DNA of 64,000 nucleotides from Flavipsychrobacter sp. (GTDB lineage: Bacteria > Bacteroidota > Bacteroidia > Chitinophagales > Chitinophagaceae), in assembly GCA_016786565.1 (NCBI GenBank), contig JAEUVY010000067.1, positions 30,660 through 94,659 of the forward strand, given 5' to 3'. A program made the position numbers and the translations under genes. Position 1 is the stretch's first letter. Each line of letters begins with the position of its first letter. This document shows, piece after piece, positions 36,553 through 43,810 of this stretch. The notes beneath the pieces were generated by a model. It was not told the DNA's origin. It was given only the letters and a program-made list of their open reading frames with translations, and searched no databases.

Positions 36553-36848
36553 GGTTGCGTGTCAGTCACCAGCGTGTAGAAGCCCTGCACGAGATATGTG
36601 GCGAGATGCTATCGGAGTTCAGACCGGACAATGACCACCGCCAGCTGCTGCACGAGTATATGCAGGAACTGCGCTGTAAACTGGAGGAGATGCTGCAACG
36701 CAATCAGGAAAACTACACGCTGATGCTTGCAGGGCCCGAGGCTGTCGCATTTTACCAGTTGTGGAATATGCTGGACATAAAACACGACAAGTACGCATTG
36801 CTGATAGTTGACAACCTGCTGCGCAAGATGAGTTTGCTGGCAGCATAA
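36531..36848 (+). CDS. hypothetical helical protein of the Mu-like module
   Basis: A 105-residue protein with no recognised domain. The N-terminus is basic (MAKKRGIRLRVSHQRVEA), and the rest is predicted almost wholly helical with heptad-like leucines (LHEYMQELRCKLEEMLQRN; YQLWNMLDIKHDKYALLIVD). The start codon lies inside the end of the DnaA domain IV gene (22-base overlap), and the Gam-like gene follows after 30 bases, so it is part of the same operon. It could be a small DNA-binding or partner protein. Confidence 0.65.
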   Translation: MAKKRGIRLRVSHQRVEALHEICGEMLSEFRPDNDHRQLLHEYMQELRCKLEEMLQRNQENYTLMLAGPEAVAFYQLWNMLDIKHDKYALLIVDNLLRKMSLLAA

Positions 36849-36878
36849 AGAAGTAAAAAGCTATAAACCGATAATACT

Positions 36879-37385
36879 ATGAAAACAAAAGTGAGAAAGG
36901 CGTTGACCGTGACGCAGGAGCAGTTTGAAGAAGCGATGCAGCGTTATGCTGAAGCAGAACGCAGAGAGGCCGAGATAGGCAAAGCAATAGAGATGGAGGT
37001 AAATGAGGTGCTGAGTAAATATGAGGACGAACGTCTTTGTTTGTCTCAGGGAAAACAGATCGCATTCGGCATTGCCCGCATTTACTGCAGTGAGAACAAA
37101 AATGCTTTGTTCGGTAAGCGAAGAAGTGTGGGTACTATGCATGGTGTGGCCGGGTTCAGATTAGGTACGCCCGCGTTGCGACTGCAGAAGGGCGCCAACT
37201 GGAGCATGGTACTTGCTGCACTAAAAGAGAAACTACCCGAATATGTGCGCACCACCGAAGAGCCGGCAAAAGCAATGTTGCTGGCCGACAGAAATACTGA
37301 AAAAGTTGCTCCGGTGCTGATGGAGCTTGGTCTGCAAGTGGTGCAGGACGATCTGTTCTATATAGAGACCGGTAAGGCGGCATAA
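36879..37385 (+). CDS. gam: Gam-like host-nuclease inhibitor (phage Mu Gam family)
   Basis: A 168-residue protein of the Mu Gam family, a bacterial Ku-like protein that binds double-stranded DNA ends and shields them from exonucleases. The N-terminal half is a long helix rich in Glu/Ala (FEEAMQRYAEAERREAEIGK). The core shows IYCSENKNALFGKRRSVGTM, followed by GVAGFRLGTPALRL and ANWSMVLAALKEKLPEYVRT. The C-terminal strand is LGLQVVQDDLFYIE. The gene order MuB-like to Gam-like is that of a Mu-type early region. Length is close to Mu Gam. Confidence 0.82.
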   Translation: MKTKVRKALTVTQEQFEEAMQRYAEAERREAEIGKAIEMEVNEVLSKYEDERLCLSQGKQIAFGIARIYCSENKNALFGKRRSVGTMHGVAGFRLGTPALRLQKGANWSMVLAALKEKLPEYVRTTEEPAKAMLLADRNTEKVAPVLMELGLQVVQDDLFYIETGKAA

Positions 37386-37410
37386 AGAACAAAACACAAA
37401 ACAAGAAAGC

Positions 37411-37623
37411 ATGACACACGATTTTACAGAGTTGCTACTCTCTACCGACCCAACGCCAACCGGCGTATATGTTAGCCCCGCTTCTCAAAGCCGGACACGT
37501 AGAGAACAAAAACACGATATGCTGCTTACTTTTTACCGCCATGCAGGCACCCCGAGGCGAAAACGAAAGACAGCCCCCGTAAAACCTACGCTATTGAGTA
37601 CCTTATTGTCGTTGTGGACATGA
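37411..37623 (+). CDS. small basic hypothetical protein
   Basis: A 70-residue protein starting MTHDFTELLLSTDPTPTG, 25 bases after the Gam-like gene. The middle and C-terminus are basic (SRTRREQKHDMLL; GTPRRKRKTAPVKP) and probably flexible. No family is recognised. Position and strand make it the likely last member of the Mu-like early operon. Confidence 0.5.
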   Translation: MTHDFTELLLSTDPTPTGVYVSPASQSRTRREQKHDMLLTFYRHAGTPRRKRKTAPVKPTLLSTLLSLWT

Positions 37624-37627
37624 TGCA

Positions 37628-37662
37628 TCACCCATATTGCCTGAAAATGGTAGTATGGGTGA
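37628..37662 (+). terminator. hairpin after the Mu-like operon
   Basis: TCACCCATA (37628-37636) pairs perfectly with TATGGGTGA (37654-37662), and a few wobble pairs extend the stem inward. No T-run follows, so this is a weak terminator candidate. It also buries the ATG at 37655 of the next short ORF and could instead control its translation. Confidence 0.35.
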
Positions 37663-37831
37663 CTTGTGTAATAGTACTATAAGTGCGCATTACCCCTTAA
37701 ATCAGGTGTATATACAAATTGTAAATGCGTATGGTGATTGTATATACATGCAATTTTCCCCGGTTGAACTGAAAGTTTTACGCAGAGCTGAGTGGGTGAA
37801 TAAAAAGATAAAGCCTACTGTAAATCGCTAA
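37655..37831 (+). CDS. possible small hypothetical protein
   Basis: A 58-residue frame starting MGDLCNSTISAHYPLNQ and ending in a basic segment (LKVLRRAEWVNKKIKPTVNR in part). The hydrophobic pattern YIQIVNAYGDCIYMQFSPVE looks protein-like rather than random. It could instead be read from an upstream TTG. There is no family match I can make, and the start codon is inside a hairpin, so the call is tentative. Confidence 0.35.
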   Translation: MGDLCNSTISAHYPLNQVYIQIVNAYGDCIYMQFSPVELKVLRRAEWVNKKIKPTVNR

Positions 37832-37849
37832 TTATCAACCAAATAATTT

Positions 37850-37879
37850 TTTGAAATCAAAAAAATAAGGTTAGATTTG
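37850..37879 (+). promoter_or_regulatory. promoter upstream of a 38-residue membrane protein
   Basis: TTTG (37850-37853), an 18-base spacer and TAGATTTG (37872-37879) match the Bacteroidota -33/-7 consensus well. The box lies five bases before the ATG at 37885, so the transcript would be leaderless or nearly so. Confidence 0.5.
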
Positions 37880-37884
37880 TATGA

Positions 37885-38001
37885 ATGGATATCAAGTACG
37901 CCACTAAACGCATCACAAATTCTGAGACCACTACTTATATATTAGTGGCTTTTGTGTTGGGCGTAGTACTCATCGGTACACTCCGCATCTTACTGATGTA
38001 A
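37885..38001 (+). CDS. 38-residue single-pass membrane protein
   Basis: A short ORF encoding a basic N-terminus (MDIKYATKRITNSE) followed by one hydrophobic helix (TYILVAFVLGVVLIGTLRIL). It has its own well-formed promoter 5 bases upstream and a hairpin immediately after its stop, both arguing that it is a real transcription unit. The function is unknown; it sits at the boundary between the Mu-like module and the S41 protease gene, so it may belong to either. Confidence 0.5.
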   Translation: MDIKYATKRITNSETTTYILVAFVLGVVLIGTLRILLM

Positions 38002-38006
38002 ACAAC

Positions 38007-38031
38007 AACCAGATGCCGTTACGGCGTGGTT
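38007..38031 (+). terminator. hairpin after the small membrane protein
   Basis: AACCA (38007-38011) and GCCG (38015-38018) pair with CGGC (38022-38025) and TGGTT (38027-38031), giving an interrupted stem followed by ATTTT. It overlaps the stop codon of the convergent S41 protease gene. Weak T-tract. Confidence 0.35.
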
Positions 38032-39715
38032 ATTTTCCGGCTTTCAGCAGACTACTATATTCGGCAGGTGAATTGATAATGGAGATCGCTTTTGCGAGTT
38101 CCTTGTCGTACTGCATGGTTTGTGCCATGCGGCCACGTGTGTAGTAATACCTTGATGCGATCTCACTCTCCAACACATGACGCACCTGATCTTTGTGTTT
38201 CAGCAGGTCTTGTTTTTTGTCGTGCGATAACTTGCTTTTCAGTGCCTCAAATTCCGCTTTCACATTGTCGTAATATTTCTCGCGCAGCGCAATGTTCTTC
38301 AGAGAGTCGAATTGGATCTCTGTTTCTGTTTTGTAAGAATAGTCTTTGTTCTCTACCCACTTAGTGAATTGATTGAACTCAGCTTCAGTGAGCGAGAACT
38401 TTGTTGGGTCTGGGATAGAAGAGTGTTTCGCTGCATATTCGGTAGCGTAGTCAAAGATGTAGTTCTTTGAGTATAACGTAGTGGCAACAAGGCTCATTGG
38501 TTCATCCTTCACTACAATGTCCGGCGATACGCCACCACCGCTCAATACACTACGTCCTGCTTTTGTTTTGAATGTTTTGCGCAAAGAGTCGGCAACAGTG
38601 CTTACACTGCCATCGGCATTTCTGTGCGCATAGTCTATAGCCTGTATGCACCGGCCGCTTGGCGTGTAGTAACGTGCGACAGTAAGCTTCAGATGTGATT
38701 TGAAGCCGAGTGGTCGTGTTACCTGAACGAGGCCCTTACCATAAGAGCGCTCGCCGATGACCACACCCCTGTCAAGGTCCTGTATAGTTCCTGCAACGAT
38801 CTCGGAAGCTGACGCGGACGAGTGGTTCACCAAAACAGCGAGCGGCAAAGACTTATCCCATGCGGGTAACATGGTCTTATACTCCTTGTCCATTTCGGGA
38901 ACCTTATATCTGGTACTCACAACAGGTTGACCTTTGTCCAGGAAGATATTGCAGGTAGCAACGGCCTCGTCAAGCAGGCCGCCGGGATTGTTGCGCAGGT
39001 CCAGCACCAGCCCTTTCAATGCAGGCTGCACTTTTCTGAGACTGTCGAAAGCGTCTTTGACCTGTGCGCCGCATGCCTGTGTGAACTGAGTGAGCCGCAC
39101 ATAGGCAATATTGTTCTGAGGACCTACCAGGCCTGCATAAGGCACACTGGAGATCTCAATTTCACCACGTGTAATGAGTTTTTCAGATGTCACTTGTGTG
39201 TAGGCATCCTTCACTTTCATTTTCAGTTGTGTGCCTGGAGAACCCTTGAGGAGTGACCCAAGATCGTCAACACTTTTTCCTTTCAGGGATTGCCCGTCTA
39301 TGGCTTCTACCATATCGCCGGGATGGAGCCCCGCTATATGAGCCGGGCTATTCTCGTACACATCGGCAATAAATATTTCATCGCCCTTGCGTTGCATATT
39401 GGCACCAATGCCACCGTACTTGCCGGTGGTCATAAATTCATATTCTTCAATATCGGCCTCCGATATGTAATTGGTATAGGGGTCCAGTTCCTGCAACATG
39501 GCGTCAACACCCGTTTTCACGAGTTTGCCGGGTTCTATCGGATCCACATAGAATGCGTTCAGCTCTTTGAAAAGGTTGCTGTATATGTCCAGGTTCTTTG
39601 ATATTTCAAAGTAGGGGTCGGTAGGAGTGGCCCTGATGAAAAAGAATGCAGTGCCGGTAAGCAATGCTCCGGCCAGAAAACCACGCGCTGTAAAGTTCTT
39701 TCTTGGTCTGTTCAC
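38030..39715 (-). CDS. S41 family C-terminal processing peptidase
   Basis: A 561-residue periplasmic Tsp/CtpA-type serine protease. It has an N-terminal signal anchor (GFLAGALLTGTAFFFIRA), then a PDZ domain around residues 90-170 (KYGGIGANMQRKGDEIFIAD and SPAHIAGLHPGDMVEAIDG). The protease core contains LVLDLRNNPGGLLDEAV, the catalytic Ser in VNHSSASASEIVAGTIQDL and the Lys in GERSYGKGLVQ. The C-terminal 140 residues are helical and highly charged. Such proteases process or degrade exported proteins. It stands alone on the minus strand. Confidence 0.94.
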   Translation of the reverse strand: MNRPRKNFTARGFLAGALLTGTAFFFIRATPTDPYFEISKNLDIYSNLFKELNAFYVDPIEPGKLVKTGVDAMLQELDPYTNYISEADIEEYEFMTTGKYGGIGANMQRKGDEIFIADVYENSPAHIAGLHPGDMVEAIDGQSLKGKSVDDLGSLLKGSPGTQLKMKVKDAYTQVTSEKLITRGEIEISSVPYAGLVGPQNNIAYVRLTQFTQACGAQVKDAFDSLRKVQPALKGLVLDLRNNPGGLLDEAVATCNIFLDKGQPVVSTRYKVPEMDKEYKTMLPAWDKSLPLAVLVNHSSASASEIVAGTIQDLDRGVVIGERSYGKGLVQVTRPLGFKSHLKLTVARYYTPSGRCIQAIDYAHRNADGSVSTVADSLRKTFKTKAGRSVLSGGGVSPDIVVKDEPMSLVATTLYSKNYIFDYATEYAAKHSSIPDPTKFSLTEAEFNQFTKWVENKDYSYKTETEIQFDSLKNIALREKYYDNVKAEFEALKSKLSHDKKQDLLKHKDQVRHVLESEIASRYYYTRGRMAQTMQYDKELAKAISIINSPAEYSSLLKAGK

Positions 39716-39873
39716 GGTACGCTGAATAAAGAATTACGAATTTACGGGTTTTAGCAGCGCAGCAAGAAATTAATTGACAGCGGTGTTGTGAATATTGTTA
39801 TATAAATGGTAATTTGTACCCGTGTCGGGGTGCCGGGTTGTTTTCCGGAGCCTCAGTTCACCTGCACCAAGAT

Positions 39874-40524
39874 ATGAATCGCAGAAACATCATACATATT
39901 CTGCTTTGCCTGTTACTAGCCGGTTTTACTGCCACGGCACAGAAGCCGTTTACGGAAGGGGTGATCGTATATAATGTGGAGCTGGTGTCGCCCGACAATG
40001 TGAGCGTAAAAGGTATATACACTTTCAGCATCAAGGACGCATTGATAAAGAAGGAGCTGGTGCTGGAAAACGGCTATGTCGATATTACATTGCTGGATAG
40101 TGATGAACAAACAATTTATTCGCTTCAGAACAGGGGTGGTAAGAAATATGCCATTCAGCTGAATATGGAAGAGACCATTAAGAAACAACAGCATTACAAG
40201 GGTTTCAGGATAGTAGATGAGGTAAACTCAGGGAAAAAGTTGAGCGGGCTTGATGTATTCAATGCGCGCATCGTTTATCCCGATGGGGTGCGGTCGGACG
40301 TGTCTTACACAAAAGAATGGCGGCCGGCATATGCGGTAACCTTCAACAGATTTCCGGAGGCGCAATTCTTTCCGCTCAATTTCTACTATAACGAGGCTGC
40401 CGGAACTATGAATTTCGTGGCCACTAAGATGGAAGCGTGTCCTGTAGCTTCTTCGATTTTCCGCATTCCTGCAGGATACAAGATCATTACATACGATGTC
40501 TATTTGCAGTTGATCAAAGAGTAA
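39874..40524 (+). CDS. exported hypothetical protein (DUF4412-like)
   Basis: A 216-residue secreted protein, signal peptide MNRRNIIHILLCLLLAGFTA with a probable cleavage after TAQ. The frame is open to 39814, but only this ATG gives a proper signal sequence. The mature protein is beta-rich (VIVYNVELVSPDNVSVKGIY; KKYAIQLNMEETIKKQQHY) and resembles the lipid- or envelope-associated beta-sandwich proteins labelled DUF4412 in Bacteroidota. That likeness is by pattern only. It precedes the L,D-transpeptidase gene by one base, so the two are an operon and may both act on the cell envelope. Confidence 0.65.
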   Translation: MNRRNIIHILLCLLLAGFTATAQKPFTEGVIVYNVELVSPDNVSVKGIYTFSIKDALIKKELVLENGYVDITLLDSDEQTIYSLQNRGGKKYAIQLNMEETIKKQQHYKGFRIVDEVNSGKKLSGLDVFNARIVYPDGVRSDVSYTKEWRPAYAVTFNRFPEAQFFPLNFYYNEAAGTMNFVATKMEACPVASSIFRIPAGYKIITYDVYLQLIKE

Positions 40525-40525
40525 T

Positions 40526-41218
40526 ATGCCTCGAATTTTGCTGCGTGTCTGTTTTCGGTTTTTGCTGTGTGGTATAGGTATTGGTCTGTTCTCAGTCCAT
40601 CCGGCATCGGCACAGGCCCCTACTGATATGAAGGTATTGGAGGAACACCGCACTGCCAACGGCGACATAGTGCGCACCATTCAATACACCCAGGGTGGCA
40701 GGCGGGTAACCGAGACCCGCACCATAAAGCAGTTTCAGCCGCTGACGCAACCTATAGACCCGGACACCCTGAACCGCGACTCTTTGCTGGTGGTTGTGAG
40801 CAAGAGCCGATTTGTACTGGACGTGTATTACAAACGAAAGAAGATAAGGAGTTATAAGGTGGTATTTGGCCCCAAGCCCAAAGAGAACAAGATGATGAAG
40901 GGAGACCGGTGCACACCTGAAGGAAAATTCTCTGTGCTGAATAAGCACGCGAGTGCACGCTATGATAAATTTATACAGATAGACTATCCGAACGACTCGT
41001 CGCGTGTACGATTCGAGCTACTGAAGAAAAAAGGGGCTATACCCGCCAATGCAGAGATAGGAGGTGATGTGGGCATACACGGCATTTGGAAGGGAGGCGA
41101 TGAAATGATAGATATGGGGGTGGGCTGGACCGATGGCTGTATTGCCATGAAGAACAAGGATATTGAAGAATTGTACAGAATACTGGACGTGGGTGTTAAA
41201 GTATTCATCAGAAAGTGA
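40526..41218 (+). CDS. L,D-transpeptidase (YkuD family)
   Basis: A 230-residue exported YkuD-domain protein; these enzymes form 3-3 cross-links in peptidoglycan or attach proteins to it. A signal peptide (about residues 1-30, ending ASAQ) precedes the catalytic domain at about 85-230. Its features are LLVVVSKSRFVLDVYYKRKK, GDRCTPEGKFSVLNK and the active-site His/Cys signature GIHGIWKGGDE ... GWTDGCIAMKNKD, with the catalytic Cys in DGC. The family's usual Ser before Gly-Cys is an Asp here, as in several YkuD proteins of Bacteroidota. It follows the exported beta-rich protein by one base. Confidence 0.88.
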   Translation: MPRILLRVCFRFLLCGIGIGLFSVHPASAQAPTDMKVLEEHRTANGDIVRTIQYTQGGRRVTETRTIKQFQPLTQPIDPDTLNRDSLLVVVSKSRFVLDVYYKRKKIRSYKVVFGPKPKENKMMKGDRCTPEGKFSVLNKHASARYDKFIQIDYPNDSSRVRFELLKKKGAIPANAEIGGDVGIHGIWKGGDEMIDMGVGWTDGCIAMKNKDIEELYRILDVGVKVFIRK

Positions 41219-41282
41219 TGGCTGATACAGAGTGTCGCAGTTATCAAACTTATCCGCTATTTTCGCAAACAAATAATTATCA

Positions 41283-41978
41283 ATGAATAAGGTAGTAGCT
41301 GGTGCCGATGTGGCCATACAGGACATTCCGTCGGGTGCAACGATCATGTTAGGTGGTTTCGGCTTGTGCGGTATTCCTGAGAATTGTATCGCGGCAATGG
41401 TAAAGAAAGGTATCAATAACCTGACCTGCATTTCGAACAATGCCGGTGTAGATGATTTTGGTATCGGGTTGTTGCTGCAGAATAAGCAGGTAAAGAAAAT
41501 GATCTCTTCTTATGTGGGTGAGAACGCTGAATTTGAGCGCCAGCTGTTGAGCGGAGAGCTGGAAGTGGAACTGATCCCTCAGGGCACACTGGCAACCCGC
41601 TGCATGGCCAGCGGCTATGGTATGCCCGCAGTGTACCTTTTGGCCGGTGTGGGTACCGAGGTAGCAGAGGGAAAGGAGGTGCGCGAATTCAACGGAAAGA
41701 AGTACCTGCTGGAGCATGCCTTCGACTCTGATTTCGCCATCGTTAAAGCCTGGAAAGGCGACACACTGGGTAACCTGATCTTCAAGGACACAGCCCGCAA
41801 TTTCAATCCGATGATGGCAATGGCCGGCAAGATAACAATAGCTGAAGTGGAAGAACTGGTGCAGCCCGGCGAGTTGGATCCCAATTATATTCATGTACCG
41901 GGCATCTACGTTCATCGCATTTTCCAGGGCTCCAACTACGAAAAACGCATTGAACAGCGTACTGTAAGGAAGCGGTAA
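41283..41978 (+). CDS. scoA: 3-oxoacid CoA-transferase subunit A
   Basis: The alpha subunit of a succinyl-CoA:3-ketoacid-type CoA transferase, which activates acetoacetate in ketone-body or fatty-acid use. The 231-residue protein shows [18 protein letters not shown] near residue 20, [18 protein letters not shown] and the C-terminal [20 protein letters not shown]. The B subunit follows after 68 bases on the same strand, and an enoyl-CoA hydratase lies beyond it. TATTTTCG, one base off the -7 consensus, lies in the upstream region near 41248. The acid specificity is by family, not proven here. Confidence 0.93.
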   Translation: MNKVVAGADVAIQDIPSGATIMLGGFGLCGIPENCIAAMVKKGINNLTCISNNAGVDDFGIGLLLQNKQVKKMISSYVGENAEFERQLLSGELEVELIPQGTLATRCMASGYGMPAVYLLAGVGTEVAEGKEVREFNGKKYLLEHAFDSDFAIVKAWKGDTLGNLIFKDTARNFNPMMAMAGKITIAEVEELVQPGELDPNYIHVPGIYVHRIFQGSNYEKRIEQRTVRKR

Positions 41979-42046
41979 AAAAGTGTAAAAGGGTAAATGG
42001 TTAATCTGATAAACCGGATTTTTAATAAAATTATTCCATTGATATT

Positions 42047-42703
42047 ATGGGTTTAAATAAGGAGCAGATCGCTGCAAGGATAGCAAAGGAACTGAAGAAC
42101 GGATACTATGTAAATCTCGGCATCGGTATCCCTACGCTTGTTGCTAATTATATACCTGAAGGAGTGAATGTGATATTGCAGAGCGAGAATGGCCTGCTTG
42201 GAATGGGTCCTTTCCCGTTTGAGGGTGAGGAAGATCCGGATCTGATAAATGCAGGCAAACAGACCATCACTACTCTTCCGGGGTCGGTGTTTTTCGACAG
42301 CGCTATGAGTTTTGGCATGATCCGCGCCGGAAAAGTGGACCTCACAGTGCTGGGTGCCATGGAAGTGGCAGAGAACGGAGATATCGCCAACTGGAAAATA
42401 CCTAACAAGATGGTGAAGGGTATGGGGGGCGCGATGGATCTGGTGGCTGCCGCCAAGAACATAATTGTAGCCATGCAGCATACCAACCCCAAGGGCGAAA
42501 GTAAATTGTTGCCACGCTGCACATTGCCGCTGACGGGTGTGGGTTGTGTGAAAAAGATAGTCACTGATCTGGGTGTATTTGATGTGACAGCCGATGGGTT
42601 TGCGTGCATAGAATATGCGCCGGGAGTGACGATAGACGAGATAAAGGCAAAAACTGCCGGGAAACTCACTATTGCTCCTGATGTGAAAGAAATGACTGTT
42701 TAA
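42047..42703 (+). CDS. scoB: 3-oxoacid CoA-transferase subunit B
   Basis: The beta subunit that carries the catalytic glutamate forming the CoA thioester. The 218-residue length is standard. Visible signatures are IAARIAKELKNGYYVNLGIG, IPTLVANYIPEGV, and the catalytic Glu in QSENGLLGMGPFP near residue 47. Further on are GMIRAGKVDLTVLGAMEV and the C-terminal GFACIEYAPGVTIDEIKAKT. It pairs with the A subunit just upstream. Together with the hydratase and the 3-hydroxyacyl-CoA dehydrogenase at 6 kb they suggest acyl-CoA degradation capacity. Confidence 0.95.
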   Translation: MGLNKEQIAARIAKELKNGYYVNLGIGIPTLVANYIPEGVNVILQSENGLLGMGPFPFEGEEDPDLINAGKQTITTLPGSVFFDSAMSFGMIRAGKVDLTVLGAMEVAENGDIANWKIPNKMVKGMGGAMDLVAAAKNIIVAMQHTNPKGESKLLPRCTLPLTGVGCVKKIVTDLGVFDVTADGFACIEYAPGVTIDEIKAKTAGKLTIAPDVKEMTV

Positions 42704-42783
42704 ATCACGTTAAAGTCGTTCAAAATCAAGGATGCATTTGATGTAATAACAATATGATATTGTGCTCTTTGTTTGAACAGGCG

Positions 42784-42791
42784 TATATTTG
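42784..42791 (+). promoter_or_regulatory. -7 box upstream of the enoyl-CoA hydratase gene
   Basis: TATATTTG is an exact TAnnTTTG match; a TTG at 42760-42762 lies 21 bases upstream as a possible -33 element. It indicates that the hydratase has its own promoter rather than relying on the CoA-transferase transcript. Confidence 0.4.
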
Positions 42792-42822
42792 AATAAACTA
42801 CTCTCTCCCAAAAACTGCTGTT

Positions 42823-43596
42823 ATGAAACACTCAGAAGGTTATGTAAACCATATTTTAGAGCACGGAGTTGCTACGATTGAATTCTATCATCCGTCCAGC
42901 AATTCGCTGCCGGCTGCTATTTTGAATGACCTTGCCAAGACGATCAATGATATCGGTATTGACAATCGTGTGAAGGTCATCATTCTGCGCAGCGCGGGCG
43001 ATGGTGCGTTCTGTGCAGGTGCTTCATTTGACGAGTTGATGGCGATCACCAACGAAGCCGAGGGAAAACGCTTCTTCAGCGGATTCGCTCATGTAATCAA
43101 TGCTATGCGCAAGTGCCACAAGCTCATTATAGGTCGTGTGCAAGGCAAGGCAGTAGGTGGCGGTGTAGGTCTTGTTGCCGCGACTGATTATGCAATTGCA
43201 ACCGAAGGTGCTGCTGTAAAGCTCAGTGAGCTAGCTGTGGGTATCGGTCCATTTGTGGTGGGTCCTGCAGTGGAGCGCAAGATAGGCGTATCTGGTCTGG
43301 CACAATTGGCTATTGATGCGACAGGTTGGCGTTCGGCAGAATGGGCAAAACGTCGCGGCTTGTACTCAGAAATGCACTCTAACATAAGTGAAGTGGACGA
43401 TGCGGTAAACCGTTTGGCTCAGCGACTGGCACAAAGCAGTCCGGAGGCAATGGCACAGTTGAAGAAAGTTCTGTGGCACGGTACCGAAAACTGGGATGTG
43501 CTGCTTTCTGAGCGTGCGGCGATAAGCGGTCATCTGGTGTTGAGCGACTTCACACGGAACGCGATCAATAACTTTAAGGCTAAGAATGCTAAGTAA
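42823..43596 (+). CDS. enoyl-CoA hydratase/isomerase family protein
   Basis: A 257-residue crotonase-fold enzyme that hydrates or isomerises an enoyl-CoA. The oxyanion-hole segments are AFCAGASFDELMA near residue 65 and GKAVGGGVGLVAATDYAIAT near residue 108. One catalytic Glu is retained in VKLSELAVGIGP; the other position is not obviously conserved, so it may be a methylglutaconyl-CoA hydratase-like or isomerase-type member. It lies 119 bases after scoB with its own -7 box and is followed by a strong terminator. Confidence 0.88.
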   Translation: MKHSEGYVNHILEHGVATIEFYHPSSNSLPAAILNDLAKTINDIGIDNRVKVIILRSAGDGAFCAGASFDELMAITNEAEGKRFFSGFAHVINAMRKCHKLIIGRVQGKAVGGGVGLVAATDYAIATEGAAVKLSELAVGIGPFVVGPAVERKIGVSGLAQLAIDATGWRSAEWAKRRGLYSEMHSNISEVDDAVNRLAQRLAQSSPEAMAQLKKVLWHGTENWDVLLSERAAISGHLVLSDFTRNAINNFKAKNAK

Positions 43597-43627
43597 CAAA
43601 TAGTTATAAATACACTAATTCTTCATT

Positions 43628-43657
43628 TGGGGTCGGGTTTTCCGACCCCATTTTTTT
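43628..43657 (+). terminator. intrinsic terminator
   Basis: GGGGTCGG (43629-43636) pairs perfectly with CCGACCCC (43642-43649) around a 5-base loop, and seven T residues follow (43651-43657). It ends the enoyl-CoA hydratase transcript and isolates the downstream PKD gene. Confidence 0.9.
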
Positions 43658-43810
43658 GCCGGTAAAATTCAGGTTTCGGTAGAGGAATTAAACCACGGAT
43701 TAATTTGATGAAATCCCAACGTATTACGATATCGCATCGTCTATTTAACATTATTTTATTAACTTTATTTCCCGTCCCTATCCTCAAATGAGACCATAAT
43801 AATATTATAG

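Larger units (their letters stand above)
33962..38001. mobile_element. Mu-like early-region module without transposase
   Basis: Repressor (minus) and a divergent plus-strand operon encode MuB-like ATPase, DnaA domain IV protein, a small protein, Gam-like protein and short ORFs, the order expected at the left end of a Mu-like phage. No MuA/rve transposase, integrase, Mor, lysis, head or tail gene is present; host genes (dipeptide epimerase, S41 protease) abut on both sides. Base composition is not visibly different from the surroundings. No terminal repeats or target duplications could be identified, so the boundaries are approximate. Confidence 0.5.

Noticed and set aside
33962..38001. A complete prophage
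   Set aside because: No transposase, integrase, lysis, capsid or tail gene is present and host genes abut both sides within about 4 kb.
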